DNA of 64,000 nucleotides from Tipula vernalis. Lineage: Eukaryota; Arthropoda; Insecta; Diptera; Tipulidae. Where the stretch lies: the NCBI GenBank assembly GCA_958295665.1, contig OY282558.1:20521409-20585408 (forward strand), read 5' to 3'. Each line of letters opens with the position of its first letter. Position 1 is the first letter of the stretch. Both the position numbers and the translations under genes were made by a program. The notes beneath the pieces were generated by a model. It had not been told where the DNA came from, made no database searches, and saw only the letters and a list, made by a program, of their open reading frames with translations. Positions 25,640 to 39,000 of the stretch are shown here, in pieces.

Positions 25640-26517
25640 ATTTGACTCCCTTTCCTTTATTCGGACAGTTACGTCCCCAAATGACCGCTATCACCACATG
25701 CGTAACATCGTAGGCCTCGTCGACTTCTTGATTCTTCCTTATTATAATTGTTTATTGGAGCTTCTGGTTTCCTTACTGTTTTGGTTTGAATTTTTTCATA
25801 AATGTTTAGCTTATTTTTAAATTGTTCCATTGATTCTGCTCCATATAATACCGATTTGTTAACTTCGGCATCCACTATACCAGATATAACATAGTCGAAT
25901 AATGCCTCATCTTCTACACATCCTAATTGGGCAATTTCTTGCATTGCCAAAAGGTAGAATGATTCGTTTGATTTTTTCTGCCTCTCGCTTAACATCCTGT
26001 GAATCTGTGCTGAATTTACGGAGACTTTAAATTCTTGTTTCGAGAATTCCTGAAGATCTTGCCAGGTTTTTATGCCAGATATCGAATTAACGCTTTGTTT
26101 AGCCGTGCCAGCTAGTAATCGCTTAGCGTATACTAGTTTTTGTATTTCGTTCCACCCTATTGTTGCCGCCATTTCTTCAAACTCAGTTATCCATTTCTCG
26201 ATCTTCATTTTGCTATCTCCACTGAACTTGCTTAAGGATTCTTCTATATCTTTGAATGTAAAACTACAATTCAGAGTGCTTGACTGTCCGACCGTTGATT
26301 TCAGCAACTCATTTTCTCGTTTTAATAATTCCATTTCTTCTTTTAGCAGTAAGTTTTCTGTAGCCTTAAGATTGTCAGTGGCCTCGTTGTTTTGATTAAC
26401 GGTTGATGATCCACTAGGCGTTATACTCGATAAATGCAAATTGTCAATTTTTTTATTAAATAATCCGTTCGTATCTTCAAAGTCTGAATTCTTCTTTTTT
26501 CCTTTATTTTTTCCCAT
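25640..26517 (-). pseudogene. gag: Ty3/gypsy element 2 gag
   Basis: The likely start is the ATG at 26,517 (MGKNKGKKKNSDFEDT); the open frame can be read further upstream but this fits the family's basic N-terminus better. A capsid-like region covers about residues 75-240 (TFKDIEESLSKFSGDS, WITEFEEMAATIGW). The first zinc knuckle CYACGDSGHLG is interrupted by an extra G near 25,680 that shifts the frame to a stop at 25,669. In the shifted frame the knuckle completes and a second follows (CYKCNNFGHIAN) before a stop. Mostly intact gag with a late frameshift. Confidence 0.82.
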
Positions 26518-27026
26518 GTTATATTTCACAGCTATAATAATTACGTTATACACACTCTTAATATTTGTATTTTATTGTTTATATTCCACTAACACGATTT
26601 TTGGTTTAACCAAACTGTACTGTGTTATAATGTACAACTGGAACTCGAACTGTTTTTAATAATTTTTACCTTAGCAGGTTTTTGGTTCAAACCACTTTAT
26701 TTAACTGTGTTTACTGCACCACCTAAACTCGATCTTGAACTGTTCTTTCACTAAATACAGTTGACTTTAACTCTGCTTTACTGTACATTAAGCTATTGCA
26801 CTACGGTTTATCGACCACGTTTTTTTTTTTACAGCCCAAATTGTTTATCGGCTGATAAAATTTAATAATCAATGATCTATTGAACAATTTCTGTTTTGTG
26901 CTTAATATTATTCACGCTAAGCGTACCCGCATAATAAACACTTTTAAATCCAATAAATATTTTCACGATAATAATATATACTTAAATCGTTTAGCTTCAC
27001 AAACGAATCAAAATGGATGATTAATT
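26518..27026 (-). other. 5' leader of Ty3/gypsy element 2
   Basis: Untranslated region between the primer site and gag. Contains a poly-T/poly-A run near 26,820. No coding sequence. Confidence 0.7.
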
Positions 27027-27039
27027 GGTTGAGCCCCCA
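27027..27039 (-). promoter_or_regulatory. Primer-binding site of Ty3/gypsy element 2
   Basis: Adjacent to the inner end of the 5' LTR the minus strand reads TGGGGGCTCAACC. The first nine bases would pair with a tRNA-Pro 3' end; the remainder does not clearly fit, so the tRNA is uncertain. Confidence 0.6.
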
Positions 27040-27299
27040 TGTGAGATAGATGTTGGGGACGTTAGGGTGTATTGGGTATGTGGAACCACAAATAAAACAG
27101 ATAATATTAATTTTATTTGATTACTAATTTTAATATCGCTCTTTATTTCTTATTTAACTCGTCTTCACACTCGTCTTTCTCTTCTTGTTTTCCAACATCT
27201 ACTGTTAACAATAATGTTTTGGAGAATTTATATTTTGTTTTTCTTTTTATAAAGGTAAGTAATACTACTCTTTATTATTGATTCGCAATTCAATACTCC

Positions 27300-27303
<4 letters not shown>
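27040..27303 (-). repeat. 5' LTR of Ty3/gypsy element 2 (264 bp)
   Basis: On the minus strand it begins TGTGGGAGTATTG and ends TCTATCTCACA, with inverted TGTG(A/G)GA termini. The inner boundary is fixed by the primer site and the outer boundary by the switch to (TA)n. Confidence 0.87.
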
Positions 27304-27397
<94 letters not shown>

Positions 27398-27404
27398 TAT
27401 ATAT
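27303..27404. repeat. (TA)n microsatellite right of Ty3/gypsy element 2
   Basis: About 100 bp of TA dinucleotides with one interruption (GATATA) near 27,396, directly abutting the LTR end. Confidence 0.97.
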
Positions 27405-28474
<1,070 letters not shown>

Positions 28475-28499
28475 GGTATGTTTAGTGATCCGCAAAAAG

Positions 28500-28591
28500 T
28501 ATCGATACTTTATAGTATCGATACTTTGATTGCGATACCAGGTACTTTTGTACTCGATACTTTTTGTAACGATACCCAACTGGTATCGATA
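28500..28591. promoter_or_regulatory. Left subterminal array of TATCGATA palindromes
   Basis: TATCGATA occurs at 28,500-28,507, 28,516-28,523 and 28,584-28,591, with related CGATAC half-sites between; a fourth copy is at 29,227-29,234 near the right end. The octamer equals the DRE bound in flies by DREF, itself a BED-finger/hAT-dimerisation protein. Its presence in the ends is seen; binding is inferred. Confidence 0.6.
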
Positions 28592-28666
28592 CTTTTTGAT
28601 AAAAAATCTGCATATGTATGGGCTACACGAATTAAAAAATGCTGAAATAAAAATGGTCATCAAGAA

Positions 28667-28879
28667 ATGTTCATTAATGAAATAAAAAAAGCCTTAAAAG
28701 AATATGCTGTGGATGAGTTAAAACGCCGGTTTGGTGAAATCGAGAAAAACCACATTATGGCTGTTTCAACGATTCTCGATCCCCGCTTCAAAAATATTAA
28801 TTTTAAAGATACCTTAGGTGGTGCCCGTGCTATTTCATCCATCAGAAAAATAATGGACAATCACATCATCATCGTCTGA
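28667..28879 (+). pseudogene. hAT (ZBED-type) transposase fragment
   Basis: About 70 codons. The core AVSTILDPRFKNINF matches the conserved (S/A)TxLDPRFK motif found just upstream of the C-terminal dimerisation domain of hAT/ZBED transposases. The preceding EYAVDELKRRF is also typical of this region. The N-terminal BED finger, the catalytic core and the hATC domain are absent, so this is an internal-deletion relic within the 28,483-29,259 element. Confidence 0.75.
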
Positions 28880-29267
28880 ATCAAATGATGAAGGAGATCG
28901 GCCAGAACCGCAATTTATTAATTAAATAAAATTAAAATTTATTAAATTAAGTTCATATTTTGTTATTATTTATTTGTGAACGCTAAAATTGTTTTCTAAA
29001 GCTGAAGCGATTTTAAGACAAACCCGAAACAGACTTATGGGTGACAGGGTGGACAAACTTCTCTTTCTCAAAATTACTAATTATTATTTGTTTTGTGTTT
29101 CTTTTGTGTAGTAAACACATTATAACAAATACAAATTTACATAAATGCCTTATTGGTCTCTCCCTTTTAAAAAACGTATATTAGAAATCAGCTAAGTGTT
29201 TTTAAATTGTACTCGATACTTAAGAGTATCGATACTTTAATTTCGACACCACATCCCTAGGTATGTT

Positions 29268-29615
29268 TGCATTATTCATCATGCCTCTGTATGCAGCCAT
29301 CTTTTTAAATGTTCCAAATTATTTAATTTTGGATCTGAATTTGAAAGTTTAGCTCCCGGTACGTCATCTTCTGAAAATCTTTCATTATCATATCAAAAGT
29401 ACAACTGCATATCTAAACTAAACAAGTAAAAAACTTCAAAAATATTACCTCATTTACTGATAGAAATTTTTCTATTTTTATAGAGGTACAAATAATAAGT
29501 ATAGTAGACTAAATACCCGTTAAAATACGAAGAGAAATGTATGACGTCCAGATACTTAAGTGGCCTTTAAAAACCCATCATGTCAAATACGGAAAATGAA
29601 TTAATGATATTTTTC
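29268..29615. other. Non-coding spacer
   Basis: Nothing recognised between the hAT target duplication and the minisatellite. Confidence 0.45.
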
Positions 29616-29750
29616 TCGGTGATGGTCAAATTGGCGATTATCACCTGGGCGACATTAAATTCGGTGATGGTCAACTCGGCAACGGCAAACCCGGTGATAG
29701 TCAACTCGGCTACTGTCAACTTGGCGATGATTAAATCGGCGATAGTTACT
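29616..29750. repeat. 15-bp minisatellite, nine copies without indels
   Basis: Nine consecutive 15-mers of the type TCGGTGATGGTCAAC (variants at a few positions), exactly 135 bp, phase kept throughout. Because 15 is a multiple of three, the array is open on both strands: the plus frame gives VNSAT-like pentads, the minus frame AELTI-like pentads. GC content is higher than in the surroundings. No start/stop context suggests a real gene. Confidence 0.9.
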
Positions 29751-30156
29751 ATCAATAAGTTAGTGCCTCGTGGCAGAAAATATCTTACTGTTCAATTTTT
29801 CAAAATTTGATGTTGCGAAGTAAATAAACGCATTTAGTTTTTTCGATATAATGCCGAACGTCTTGCCTTATTTCCGCTAAGATCTTTTAGTTTCTGGCCT
29901 GTATTTTTTAAATTCATAGAAAAAAGCCACCGATGACGTTAGTGTAAAGTAAATCAAATGTGCAGCTGAAATGATGTATTTCACTAGTAAGTCAGCGGTG
30001 AGTCAGTTTAGGTTGAATTTTCAGAATACGAACTCTAGACCGAATATACCATACAATAATATTTTAAATTAAAAAATTTCAATAATTATGGACGAGAAAA
30101 GTTGTGGTTCACTATTAAAGTAAGCTGTCCGACGCATGACTACATTTGCCGACGAC
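29751..30156. other. Non-coding spacer
   Basis: Sequence leading to the BEL/Pao insertion site; no gene seen. Confidence 0.45.
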
Positions 30157-30161
30157 GTCAG

Positions 30162-30249
30162 TGGTGATTAATAAATATATCGTTGAAAAGATAGTTTCGT
30201 TTTTTGTTTTATTTAATCGAAGAATTTAATTTTGTGACTATTCCGGACA
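30162..30249 (+). repeat. 5' LTR of BEL/Pao element (88 bp)
   Basis: Matches 35,956-36,043 with one substitution (A/G in the CGAAGAATTT block). Two bases later the sequence TTTGGTCCTATCCGAGCC begins, in primer-site position; it resembles a tRNA-Tyr end only loosely. Confidence 0.93.
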
Positions 30250-30758
30250 TTTTGGTCCTATCCGAGCCGAATAAAGTTAAAGAAAACAGTTTATTGGTGA
30301 AGTGAACAGCAAATATTATTAAAAATTTGCAAATAATAACATTTCATTGAACCACTATATTGATAAATCCAGTTAATCCAAACCTATACAACCAGGTTCA
30401 AATAAATGATAATAAATGTGCCAAATAAAGTGCCAACAAAGTAGCCAGTTATATGTGTAATTAAAAATAGTGCAAACAAATATATAAATAAAACAACACC
30501 AATCAACAAAGTTCCAGAATCCATTATTAATCGTGTCAACTCAGCCAATATTTAAGTCGCAGATCAACAATCAACAAAATACGAGTCTACCAGTATACCA
30601 GTGTTCTAAGGTACCAAATTTAACCTCACGTAGATTTAATTTATTTTAATTAGAATAATTATTAGTTTTACTTAACTCTAAGTTTATTCATATCTCTTTC
30701 TGATTCATTCGATATTCGTTTTTTATTTTTTTCGTGACCACTTTAGTAAATTTCCAAA

Positions 30759-32031
30759 ATGGTTGAAACTAAAGCAAAGGCGTTTGACAAATTAAACTCA
30801 AAAATTAAAATTTTTAAAGTTAGATTAAATCCGATAACGGAATATTTAAGCGAAATTTCCGATTTAAGTTCAATTAATGTATTCGAAATAAAATATAAAT
30901 TACAGCATCTTGATTCTGTATATGGCCAATTTGAGCAGACGATATCAGATTTTCAAGAAAAAGATACCGATTTTGAATTTAACGATCTGGAGAATTTAAT
31001 GTTAGATTTTGAGAAGTTTGCTCAAGATATTAAAACCCAATTAATGTCCATAAGAGACAAACAGCCAGGTTCAAGTCCAATTAAAAAAGAAATTTACGAT
31101 ACAATAGATATCAAAATTCCTAAGATATATATCCCAACTTTCGATGGAAAGCCGATTGAATGGCTTACCTTCAAGCAAACATTTGAATCTTTAGTAGGTA
31201 CATAATAATATCAATATAAATAATAGTATTACTAAATTCAATCTGTTATTGAAGTATTTAAAAGGCGATGCTCGTGCTGCCATTGGGCATATTGATCTAA
31301 CCCATAATGGCTACATAAAGGCTCTTCGAAGAGATTAGGAAACTGAGTGTGTGTCAAATGTCTTGCCTACCTGGTTAAAATTGAAAAAGTTCCTCATTGA
31401 AAAATCTCGAGTAAGTGACATAGTGCAACCTAGTTTTACCAAAAGCCAACCTTCAGTGCAACCCACTAAAGTCAATTTTCAAAATTCAATTTTACCGAAC
31501 AAGCTAAAACCCAATCCTAATGTACCGTATCGTAGTTCTTCAGCCTTCGTAATTTCCAATTCTCAACAACCCGGTTCTAGTTTTATTCGTACACCTAATA
31601 ATCTCAATAATTGTGTTTTTTGTAATCTACCTTTCCATAAGTTTAGTGAATGCTCCAAATTTCTAGAAATGTCCACTCACGATCGATATGAAAAAGTTAA
31701 GCAGTTAAATCTCTGTCTGAATTGTTTTAGTTCCAAACATTTTACTTCTAAATGTTTAAACCATGGTTGTAAATTATGTCATCAAAAACATAACACTCTA
31801 CTCCACCATTCTAATTCATCCAGTTTAGTATCTGTTGTAGATAAAAATCCAATACCAAATCCAATTTCGACTCCAAATTTAGATTCAAACACAAAAGCTA
31901 GACAATCAATTCAAATGGATTCATTCTGTGCACTTCAGAAAGACTTTGGTAAAATTACATTCTTATTAACTGCCATTGTTTTAATTAAAGATAAATTTGG
32001 TAAAACACATGAAGCACATGAGCTTTATTAG
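30759..32031 (+). pseudogene. gag: BEL/Pao gag remnant
   Basis: Start ATG at 30,759 (MVETKAKAFDKLN). The first 149 residues are the Pao-family gag N-terminus, ending in IPTFDGKPIEWLTFKQTFESLV; a stop follows at 31,205. Sequence resumes as a frame encoding LLKYLKGDARAAIGHIDL near 31,240-31,310. The middle of gag, normally a couple of hundred residues between this point and the LKKFLIEK segment at 31,380, is missing. The zinc region (31,610-31,810) keeps the characteristic CVFCNLPFHKFSEC, CLNCFSSKHFTSKC and CKLCHQKHNTLLHH spacing. A frameshift near 32,030 precedes the protease. Confidence 0.88.
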
Positions 32032-35000
32032 ATAGTGGAAGTCAATCCAATTTCATTTCGACTAAATTTGCAAATAGATTTCATTTTTCAAAATCCCAAA
32101 TTAATCAATTTTCTGTTTCTGGCTTGAATGAAAAGCCGACAATTATCAACGAGCAAATTTATTCCGAAATAAGCTCAAAAACCTCCTCTTACAAAGTCCC
32201 ATGCAATTTCTTAGTGGTGAGTAATATATCAGATGCATTACCACAAACTTCAATAAACATTTCACGATGGAATATATCAAACAATATTAAACTGGCAGAT
32301 CCATTATTTTAATTTACCAAGACTAGTTGATATTTTGTTGGGAGTGTTGTGTCGATACCGTTTTTGGATTTGTAATTAGTGGCAACTATGAATCTAATAA
32401 TCTGCAAAATGTTTGTGCTATAAAAAATCCCTCTAATAAAGATGAAGCGCTCCAAGAATCAATTAAAAAATTCTTTGAATTAGAATCAGTGCCAAATCAA
32501 ACTCTGTTGACTAATGATGAACAAATTTGCGAATCCCATTACTCGCAAACTACGTATAGAGATGCTGAGAATAGATACGTTGTTTCTTTACCGCTATCAT
32601 CAAATGTTTCAAATTTAAGTGATTCGAAAGCCCAAGCATTGAAACGTTTTAATTACTTAGAACAACGTTTAAATCGCAATCCCGATATTAAATCGCAATA
32701 TTTTCAATTTATGAGTGAATATTTAATACAAAACCATATGAAAATTATTGACGAGAATTTAGATGATCCTAATTCAATTTCGTATTATATGCCACATCAT
32801 GCTATATTAAAACCTAGTAGTTCCACCACCAAATTACGTGTAGTGTTCGACGCTTCCGCTAAACTTTCAACAAATGTTTCACTGAATGATGTTATGTTAG
32901 TTGGTCCTAAGGTACAGCAAGATCTATTTAAAATTGTTTTAAGATTTAGGAAGTATAAGTATGTATTTACTGCTGATATTTGTAAAATGTACCGACAAAT
33001 TTCAGTCAATCCATCCAATTCCAAACTTCAACGAGTATTATGGAGATTCAATCCTTCCGAACCAATAAAAACGTGTGAACTGACAACAGTGACATATGGA
33101 ACCGCGTCTGCCCCTTACTTAGCTACTCGAACCATTAACCAATTAGCAAACGATGAACACAAGCATTTTCCAATGGCAGCCACAGTCTTGGAAAACGATT
33201 TTTACATTTATGATGTGCTCACCGGAGGAAAGAGCTCAAATTCCACAACATTATTAGAAACCATTCCACCCGAATTTCGCGAAACACTTCACAAGGATGA
33301 AACCAGTTCACAAGAATCAATCAAGGCATTGGGTATCGAATGGAAGCCTAACGAAGATAATCTTATTTTTAAGGTAAAAGATTTAATAACTAATGCAAGC
33401 CTTATTACAAAACGAACTATTTTATCCGATATTTTAAAAATTTATGATCCAATGGGTCTCATATCTCCTATTATTGTAGCCGCTAAGATTATTATACAAT
33501 CGCTCTGGAAATTAAATTCTGATTGGGATACACCCGTTCCTAACGAATTGCGATTAATTTTGTTAAATTATAAATTACAATTAGTAAATCTAAATAAATT
33601 AAGTATACCTCGATGTATTATAAACTCTCAACCAGTTTCCATGGAATTACACGGCTTTTCTGATGCTTCAGAAAAGGCTTATGGGGCTTGTTGCTACGTA
33701 AAATCAATAGATGAACTCCATAATATACAAGTGTCCTTATTATGCAGTAAATCGAGAGTTGCCCCTCTAAAAACTATAACTATTCCTAGGTTAGAGCTTT
33801 GTGCCGCCCACTATTTATCAAAATTATTAAGTCCTGTTTTAGAATCTCTGAACATCAAATTTGACAAAATATATTTCTGATCGGATTCTACGATTGTGTT
33901 ACACTGGATTAAAATCTCTCCTCACCAACTGAAAATATTTATAGCAAATCGGGTGACTCAAATTCAAGAATCAACCAAAAATTGTTCATGGCAATACGTT
34001 AATACTCTGGATAACCCTGCCGATAAAATTTCTCGTGGTCTCATGCCTGCTGAAATGAATGAAAATAACGTATGGTTTAACGGTCCTGATTTTTTACGAA
34101 ATAATATTTTAATCCCAACAATGTCAAATATGTCGATTGATCCCAGTGCTCTAGAATTAAAACCAAGCGAAAATTTAAATAATTTTTTCCAAAAGAATTC
34201 TGATCCATCATTTTTATACAGATACAGTTCATACAGTAAATTGATTCGCATCATAGCATATTGCAATAGGTTTATCAAAAATTGCCGAATTAATGTTAAA
34301 CAATTCAAAGTTCTCCCGGTTGAAAAATTAGACCAAATTAGTGTAAAGCAATCCGGAGCCCTTACCATAGACGAGTTAGATATAGCGTTATTTATCATTA
34401 TAAAAATCATTCAGACAGAACACTTCAAATCTGAAATTACCAGTATTTCTAAAACTGGAAAAGTTTGCAACAATAGCCATCTCCAATCCCTTACGCCATT
34501 TTTAGATAACAATCAAATTCTTCGCGTTGGTGGTAGAATAAAAAACGCAAATGTTGCGTATGACGCAAAACATCAAATTTTACTACCTAAAAATTATTAT
34601 TTTACAAAACTTGTTTTTATACGTTGGCCCAACACATTTAGTTTCAATAGTACGCCAAAAATTTTGGGCAATTAACGCAGCAAACACAGCTAAATCAATA
34701 TGTCGTTCCTGTGTTACGTGTTTTAAGTTTAAGCCAATTATTTCTCAACAATTAATGGGTAATCTTCCTGTAGATCGTGTTACGCCAGCAAAACCATTCA
34801 ATACAACCGGCATAGACCTGTGTGGTCCTTTTAATATTAAAAATAGATCAATTCGCAAGAGTCCACCTCAAAAAAATTGTATTGCTCTTTTTATATGTTT
34901 CTCTACAAAAGCTATCCATTTAGAAATAGTGTCAGATTTATCAGCTGACTCATTTATTAATTGCCTCAAACGTTTTTTAAACAGAAGAGGTAAATGCAGC

Positions 35001-35740
35001 ACTATCTGGACAGACAACGCCGGTAATTTCAAAGGCTGCAATAATGAACTTAAACGTATGTTCAAATTATTCCAAATACCAAGCCCGATAATAAAATTAT
35101 AAAATTTTGTGCCAATGAACAGATTAACTGGAAATTTATTCCCCCTAGATCCTCAAATTTTGGTGGTTTATGGGAAAGTAACATCAAATCCGTCAAGCGT
35201 CATATCAAGAAACTTGCATCAAACACATTACTGTCATATGAAGAGATGAACACACTGATTATCCAAATAGAAGGGATAATTAATTCCCGACCAATAACTC
35301 ATATTTCTAATGATCCAAATGAACCTGAACCGCTAACACCAGGCCATTTTTTAACTGGTGGTTCCATAATATCACCACCTGAACCCTCATTACATGAAAT
35401 ACCTCAAAATAGGTTGGCAAATTGGCAACTAGTAACTCAATTAGTTCAACAATTTTGGAAGAGATATTCTGTTGAGTACCTTCATACACTGCAGCAAAAA
35501 TCAAAATGGAAATTAAACTTGCCAAATATTGAAATAAATGATATTGTTTTGCTATCTGATACTAATTTACCTTCTACCAAATGGTTAATGGGAATTGTTG
35601 TTAAAGTGTACCCAGGCCAAGATAATAAGGTACGAGTTGTTGATGTTAAGACAAAATCCGGTATATTTAAACGAGCCATAACAAAACTGTCAAGATTACC
35701 AATATCGAATGAATCAATGAATGAAGTCAATAATAAGTAA
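32020..35740 (+). pseudogene. pol: BEL/Pao pol remnant (PR-RT-RNase H-integrase)
   Basis: Protease LLDSGSQSNFIS at about 32,025-32,065, with a stop near 32,310. The RT is in the 32,327-33,880 frame: LRVVFDASAKLS, FTADICKMYRQI, then FYIYDVLTG where the family has Y-V-D-D, so the first catalytic Asp is Tyr. RNase H starts at HGFSDASEKAYGACC. A TGA at about 33,878 stands where Trp is expected before SDSTIVLHWI. The H2C2 region has a frameshift near 34,617. Integrase has GIDLCGPF, WTDNAGNF and, after a break at 35,102, the SNFGGLWESN block with the Glu. The C-terminal Pao domain runs to 35,740. Enzymatically dead. Confidence 0.92.
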
Positions 35741-35955
35741 CATGTATTAGCATAATTAGAATTAAGGAATTTTAACATAATATAACAATTAAGAATTTGG
35801 TTTATATACAGTCCACAAATATTGAAAATTTATAATCTTATATTAATCTTACATTTCACTCATTTAATGAATTAAGAATATTTTAAAATGTATTTATGTA
35901 TGTAATCATTATTATTATTTGTTGTTGAAAGTTAAACCTTTCAAGAGGGCCGCTA

Positions 35956-36043
35956 TGGTGATTAATAAATATATCGTTGAAAAGATAGTTTCGTTTTTTG
36001 TTTTATTTAATCGAAGGATTTAATTTTGTGACTATTCCGGACA
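35956..36043 (+). repeat. 3' LTR of BEL/Pao element (88 bp)
   Basis: Preceded by a partly purine-rich CAAGAGGG stretch in polypurine-tract position and followed by the GTCAG target duplication. Confidence 0.93.
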
Positions 36044-36048
36044 GTCAG

Positions 36049-39000
36049 TTCAAGATGAAATTGTTGAAATGATTGTTCTATGTTTAGTTTATTTATTATA
36101 AGAAAAAATTAGCCACAGAGTTCTTGCCATGTCTCAAACTCCGCTCTCTTATTTGTATCTTCTCTTGCGCTCGCCTTCATTTCTGCACTCTCGTGTGAAT
36201 TTTCTTCTATACTTTGTTTAAGTTAACGGCTGAATTTACCATTTTTTACTTTTAAGTTCTACTAATGCAGATCTCATCGCACTCAATCCGCACTTAATTT
36301 TTTTTTGTCTATATAACAGCTAAATAGGCCAATATTTCTCCAATAAAGTGCAATATGCAGAGATACAACCATCTATATCTCTGGAGTTGACCCTAACAAT
36401 ATAATTAGGAAATTACAAATATGCGCAGTGGAGTTACTACCAATAAACGTCCGTCTTCAAGTAAATAACACACCTTTATCATGGTGTCCCTAAGTAAAAC
36501 ATTTAGGTATATGGTTTAATCAAAAAATTCCCTTTATTTATCGTAGAGAAAACACGGAAACAAATAAAAGTACCCTTGAAAAATAGTCATCATCTATGGT
36601 TGGAAGCTTTGGAAGCACGCAGCACGTCCAAAATCGGACCCTAAAATAATTTGTTATCTTCCACGTAGATTTACATAAAAAATGTGAACCAGAGACTACA
36701 GACTATATCCGAATCTGTTTATCGACCAATTTAATGTCCTGTTTGCAATCCAGCAACAAATGGCTGAGTAATTTATTATTATACACCTATACCTATTTTT
36801 ACACAGTTGGTAGGTCTGCATCGTATCAAAAAAAAGAATAGTGTAAAAAGAACAGTGTAAAAACAGGTTTAAGTGTAATCATACTTTTATTTTTTATTGT
36901 ATAAAATAAATTTTGTTTTAGTTTAGTTTTAAGTTATTATGACTGCGGTTTTTTTATTCATTTCTGTTTTCCTCCTACTTAGCATTATATACAATAATAA
37001 CCGATAAAGTCTATCCAAAGTTTCTTTTAAATTAAAATAAATTTTATAATAAAGATGAAAGCATTAAATTAGTACGGAGCTCCTACTTTGTAAAACTAAT
37101 TATATTAAACAAAAAAAAAAAAACTTTGTTGTAGCCTCGAAACATTCTTCATTCTTTTTATCTTCCGATTTGGTTTGCATTTCATTATTCAAATTCTTCA
37201 ATTTAGCTCTAGCTGTTGTTGTTGCCTTTAGTGAAACGTTTGCAATAACAAGTTTATGAAAGTTTTGAGAAACTATTTTTCTACATAGTTCAGTAGTTTT
37301 ACTGTGTCAAAATTAAACTGACCAACAAAGCTACCAAAAATTTTCCAAATTAAATTCAATTTTATATTCTGAAAGAATGCCAGACCGTGCAAGCAAAATG
37401 TACTATACGCCTCTCAGAAGCTTCTAGTCTTGCAAATTATATGGGTCCCAATTCTAATTTTTTTCACGGAACCGTAAAAAATTTTTTTTCTATTTTCAAG
37501 AATGAAAAAACCTTTTATTCCCAATTTGTTTTATTATGCTATATATGAAATATTAGGTAGGAGGCGTCCCATATTTTTTATGCTTTGCAACATAAACATT
37601 TTTTTATGGAAAAATTAAAACATTTCGTACATACTATAACACAATAGGTTATGTCAGCAAAGAGCTGGAATTTGTATGCGTGCATTTGACGAAATTTATA
37701 AACGTTTAGTCGAACCCATATAACGTAGTAGATAGCCCATAAAATAAATATAAATTGGAATATTTGCGGATCTTACGTATGAAATTCGTCTGACCTTGGA
37801 TTATATAAATTTTATTAATCCATGTGTCGTAACCTTCATCTGGATTTGTCTAATAAAATATTTTACGAGACTTGAAACATATTTAATTTTGAAATACTTT
37901 AAGGCTTTTGTTTTTTACTTTTCTTGCGTTTCTTTATAAACGAGAAATGTAATCTCTTTTGAAATGCTTCCTATGTGATGTATAAACTTTTCAAGTGCTT
38001 TTTGTGTAACAATTTTGACATCAAATAGCAGTACATAGAAAAGGAAAATTTATGACTAAACAATGTGTACTCTATGTGTATATACGAGATGTTCTTGATG
38101 CCATTTAATATTCACGCTAAATTTGGCATGATTTTGTATTCAAGAAAATTTCGCTTGTTTTTTGTTTATCCGTTAAACATGTGTCATGTGTCATTTGATT
38201 GATTTGTATATAATTATCCCTTTGCGGTTGCTTTAAATTATATTTCAAGATCATCCTACGCAAATATTCTTTTGTATATTTTAAAGTGGAGATTCTTAAT
38301 ATCTTAAGTATATTTGTTTTGTTGTACGATAAGAGGTTTGGAGGGATGATTTAAACAAATTTTGTAACAAAGGAAAATGTTTCGGTTGATTCTAAACGTA
38401 AATTGATTTATAGTTTCCTTGGAAAAAAAATTATTCAAGGAAATTTTGTAACAAAATCTCGACAAGCGTGATGTAACAATACAATGGATATAAGATCAGG
38501 TTTCATTAAAAAGACATTTTTGAAAGATCCAAACTAAAAAAAAAACGAACATAAACATTTTTTTGATTCCTGTCTTTTATAAATTCAATAACGAGTTGTA
38601 ACCGGTAATGTAGAAAAAGGTTATCAGAATAGTATCGCTTTAACTAACTAGGCAAACGTTAAATTTGTTTTCATCGTTATATAGGACCGCTTCTTATGTA
38701 ACTTTCCTTTTCTTATGGGTTATGCATTAAGCACCTTATCCGTGAATTCAATAATCATTGTGTACTATGTAAACTGATTAGGCTTATTGAATGTCGAGGC
38801 TTCATCTCCATTCTACGTCATCACCAAAAGAATTATCAGTATACATATTAGAGGAGTACTATGATTTCAAATGGATGGACTGGAAGTAACTGGAAAATTT
38901 GAAATTTGTAAAGTTCAAAATGTTCTTGAACTTGTGCAGAGTTCGCTAAATTTGTCACGGTTTCGATTCAAAATTGTACCATCCGATTCGTCGGTACTCT

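Larger units (their letters stand above)
28483..29259 (+). mobile_element. Non-autonomous hAT transposon with 8-bp target duplication
   Basis: Flanked by exact 8-bp repeats GGTATGTT at 28,475-28,482 and 29,260-29,267. Ends are short imperfect inverted repeats: TAGTGATCC on the left, and CATCCCTA on the right (TAGGGATG when inverted). Subterminal zones carry repeated GTATCGATACTT blocks on both sides, as expected for hAT transposase-binding sites. Inside is a fragment of hAT transposase. At 777 bp it cannot encode a full enzyme. Confidence 0.92.
30162..36043 (+). mobile_element. BEL/Pao LTR retrotransposon with 88-bp LTRs
   Basis: About 5.9 kb, flanked by exact 5-bp duplications GTCAG (30,157-30,161; 36,044-36,048). 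LTRs of 88 bp begin TGGTGATTAAT and end TTCCGGACA and differ at one position. Inside are a Pao-type gag, a three-cysteine-cluster zinc region, protease, RT, RNase H, H2C2, integrase and the C-terminal domain typical of Pao polyproteins. Frames are broken repeatedly, part of gag is deleted, and the RT active site is mutated. Confidence 0.95.

Noticed and set aside
29567..29810. Pentapeptide-repeat protein gene
   Set aside because: The open frames on both strands follow from a 15-bp minisatellite; no start context or flanking domain. Kept only as a finding.
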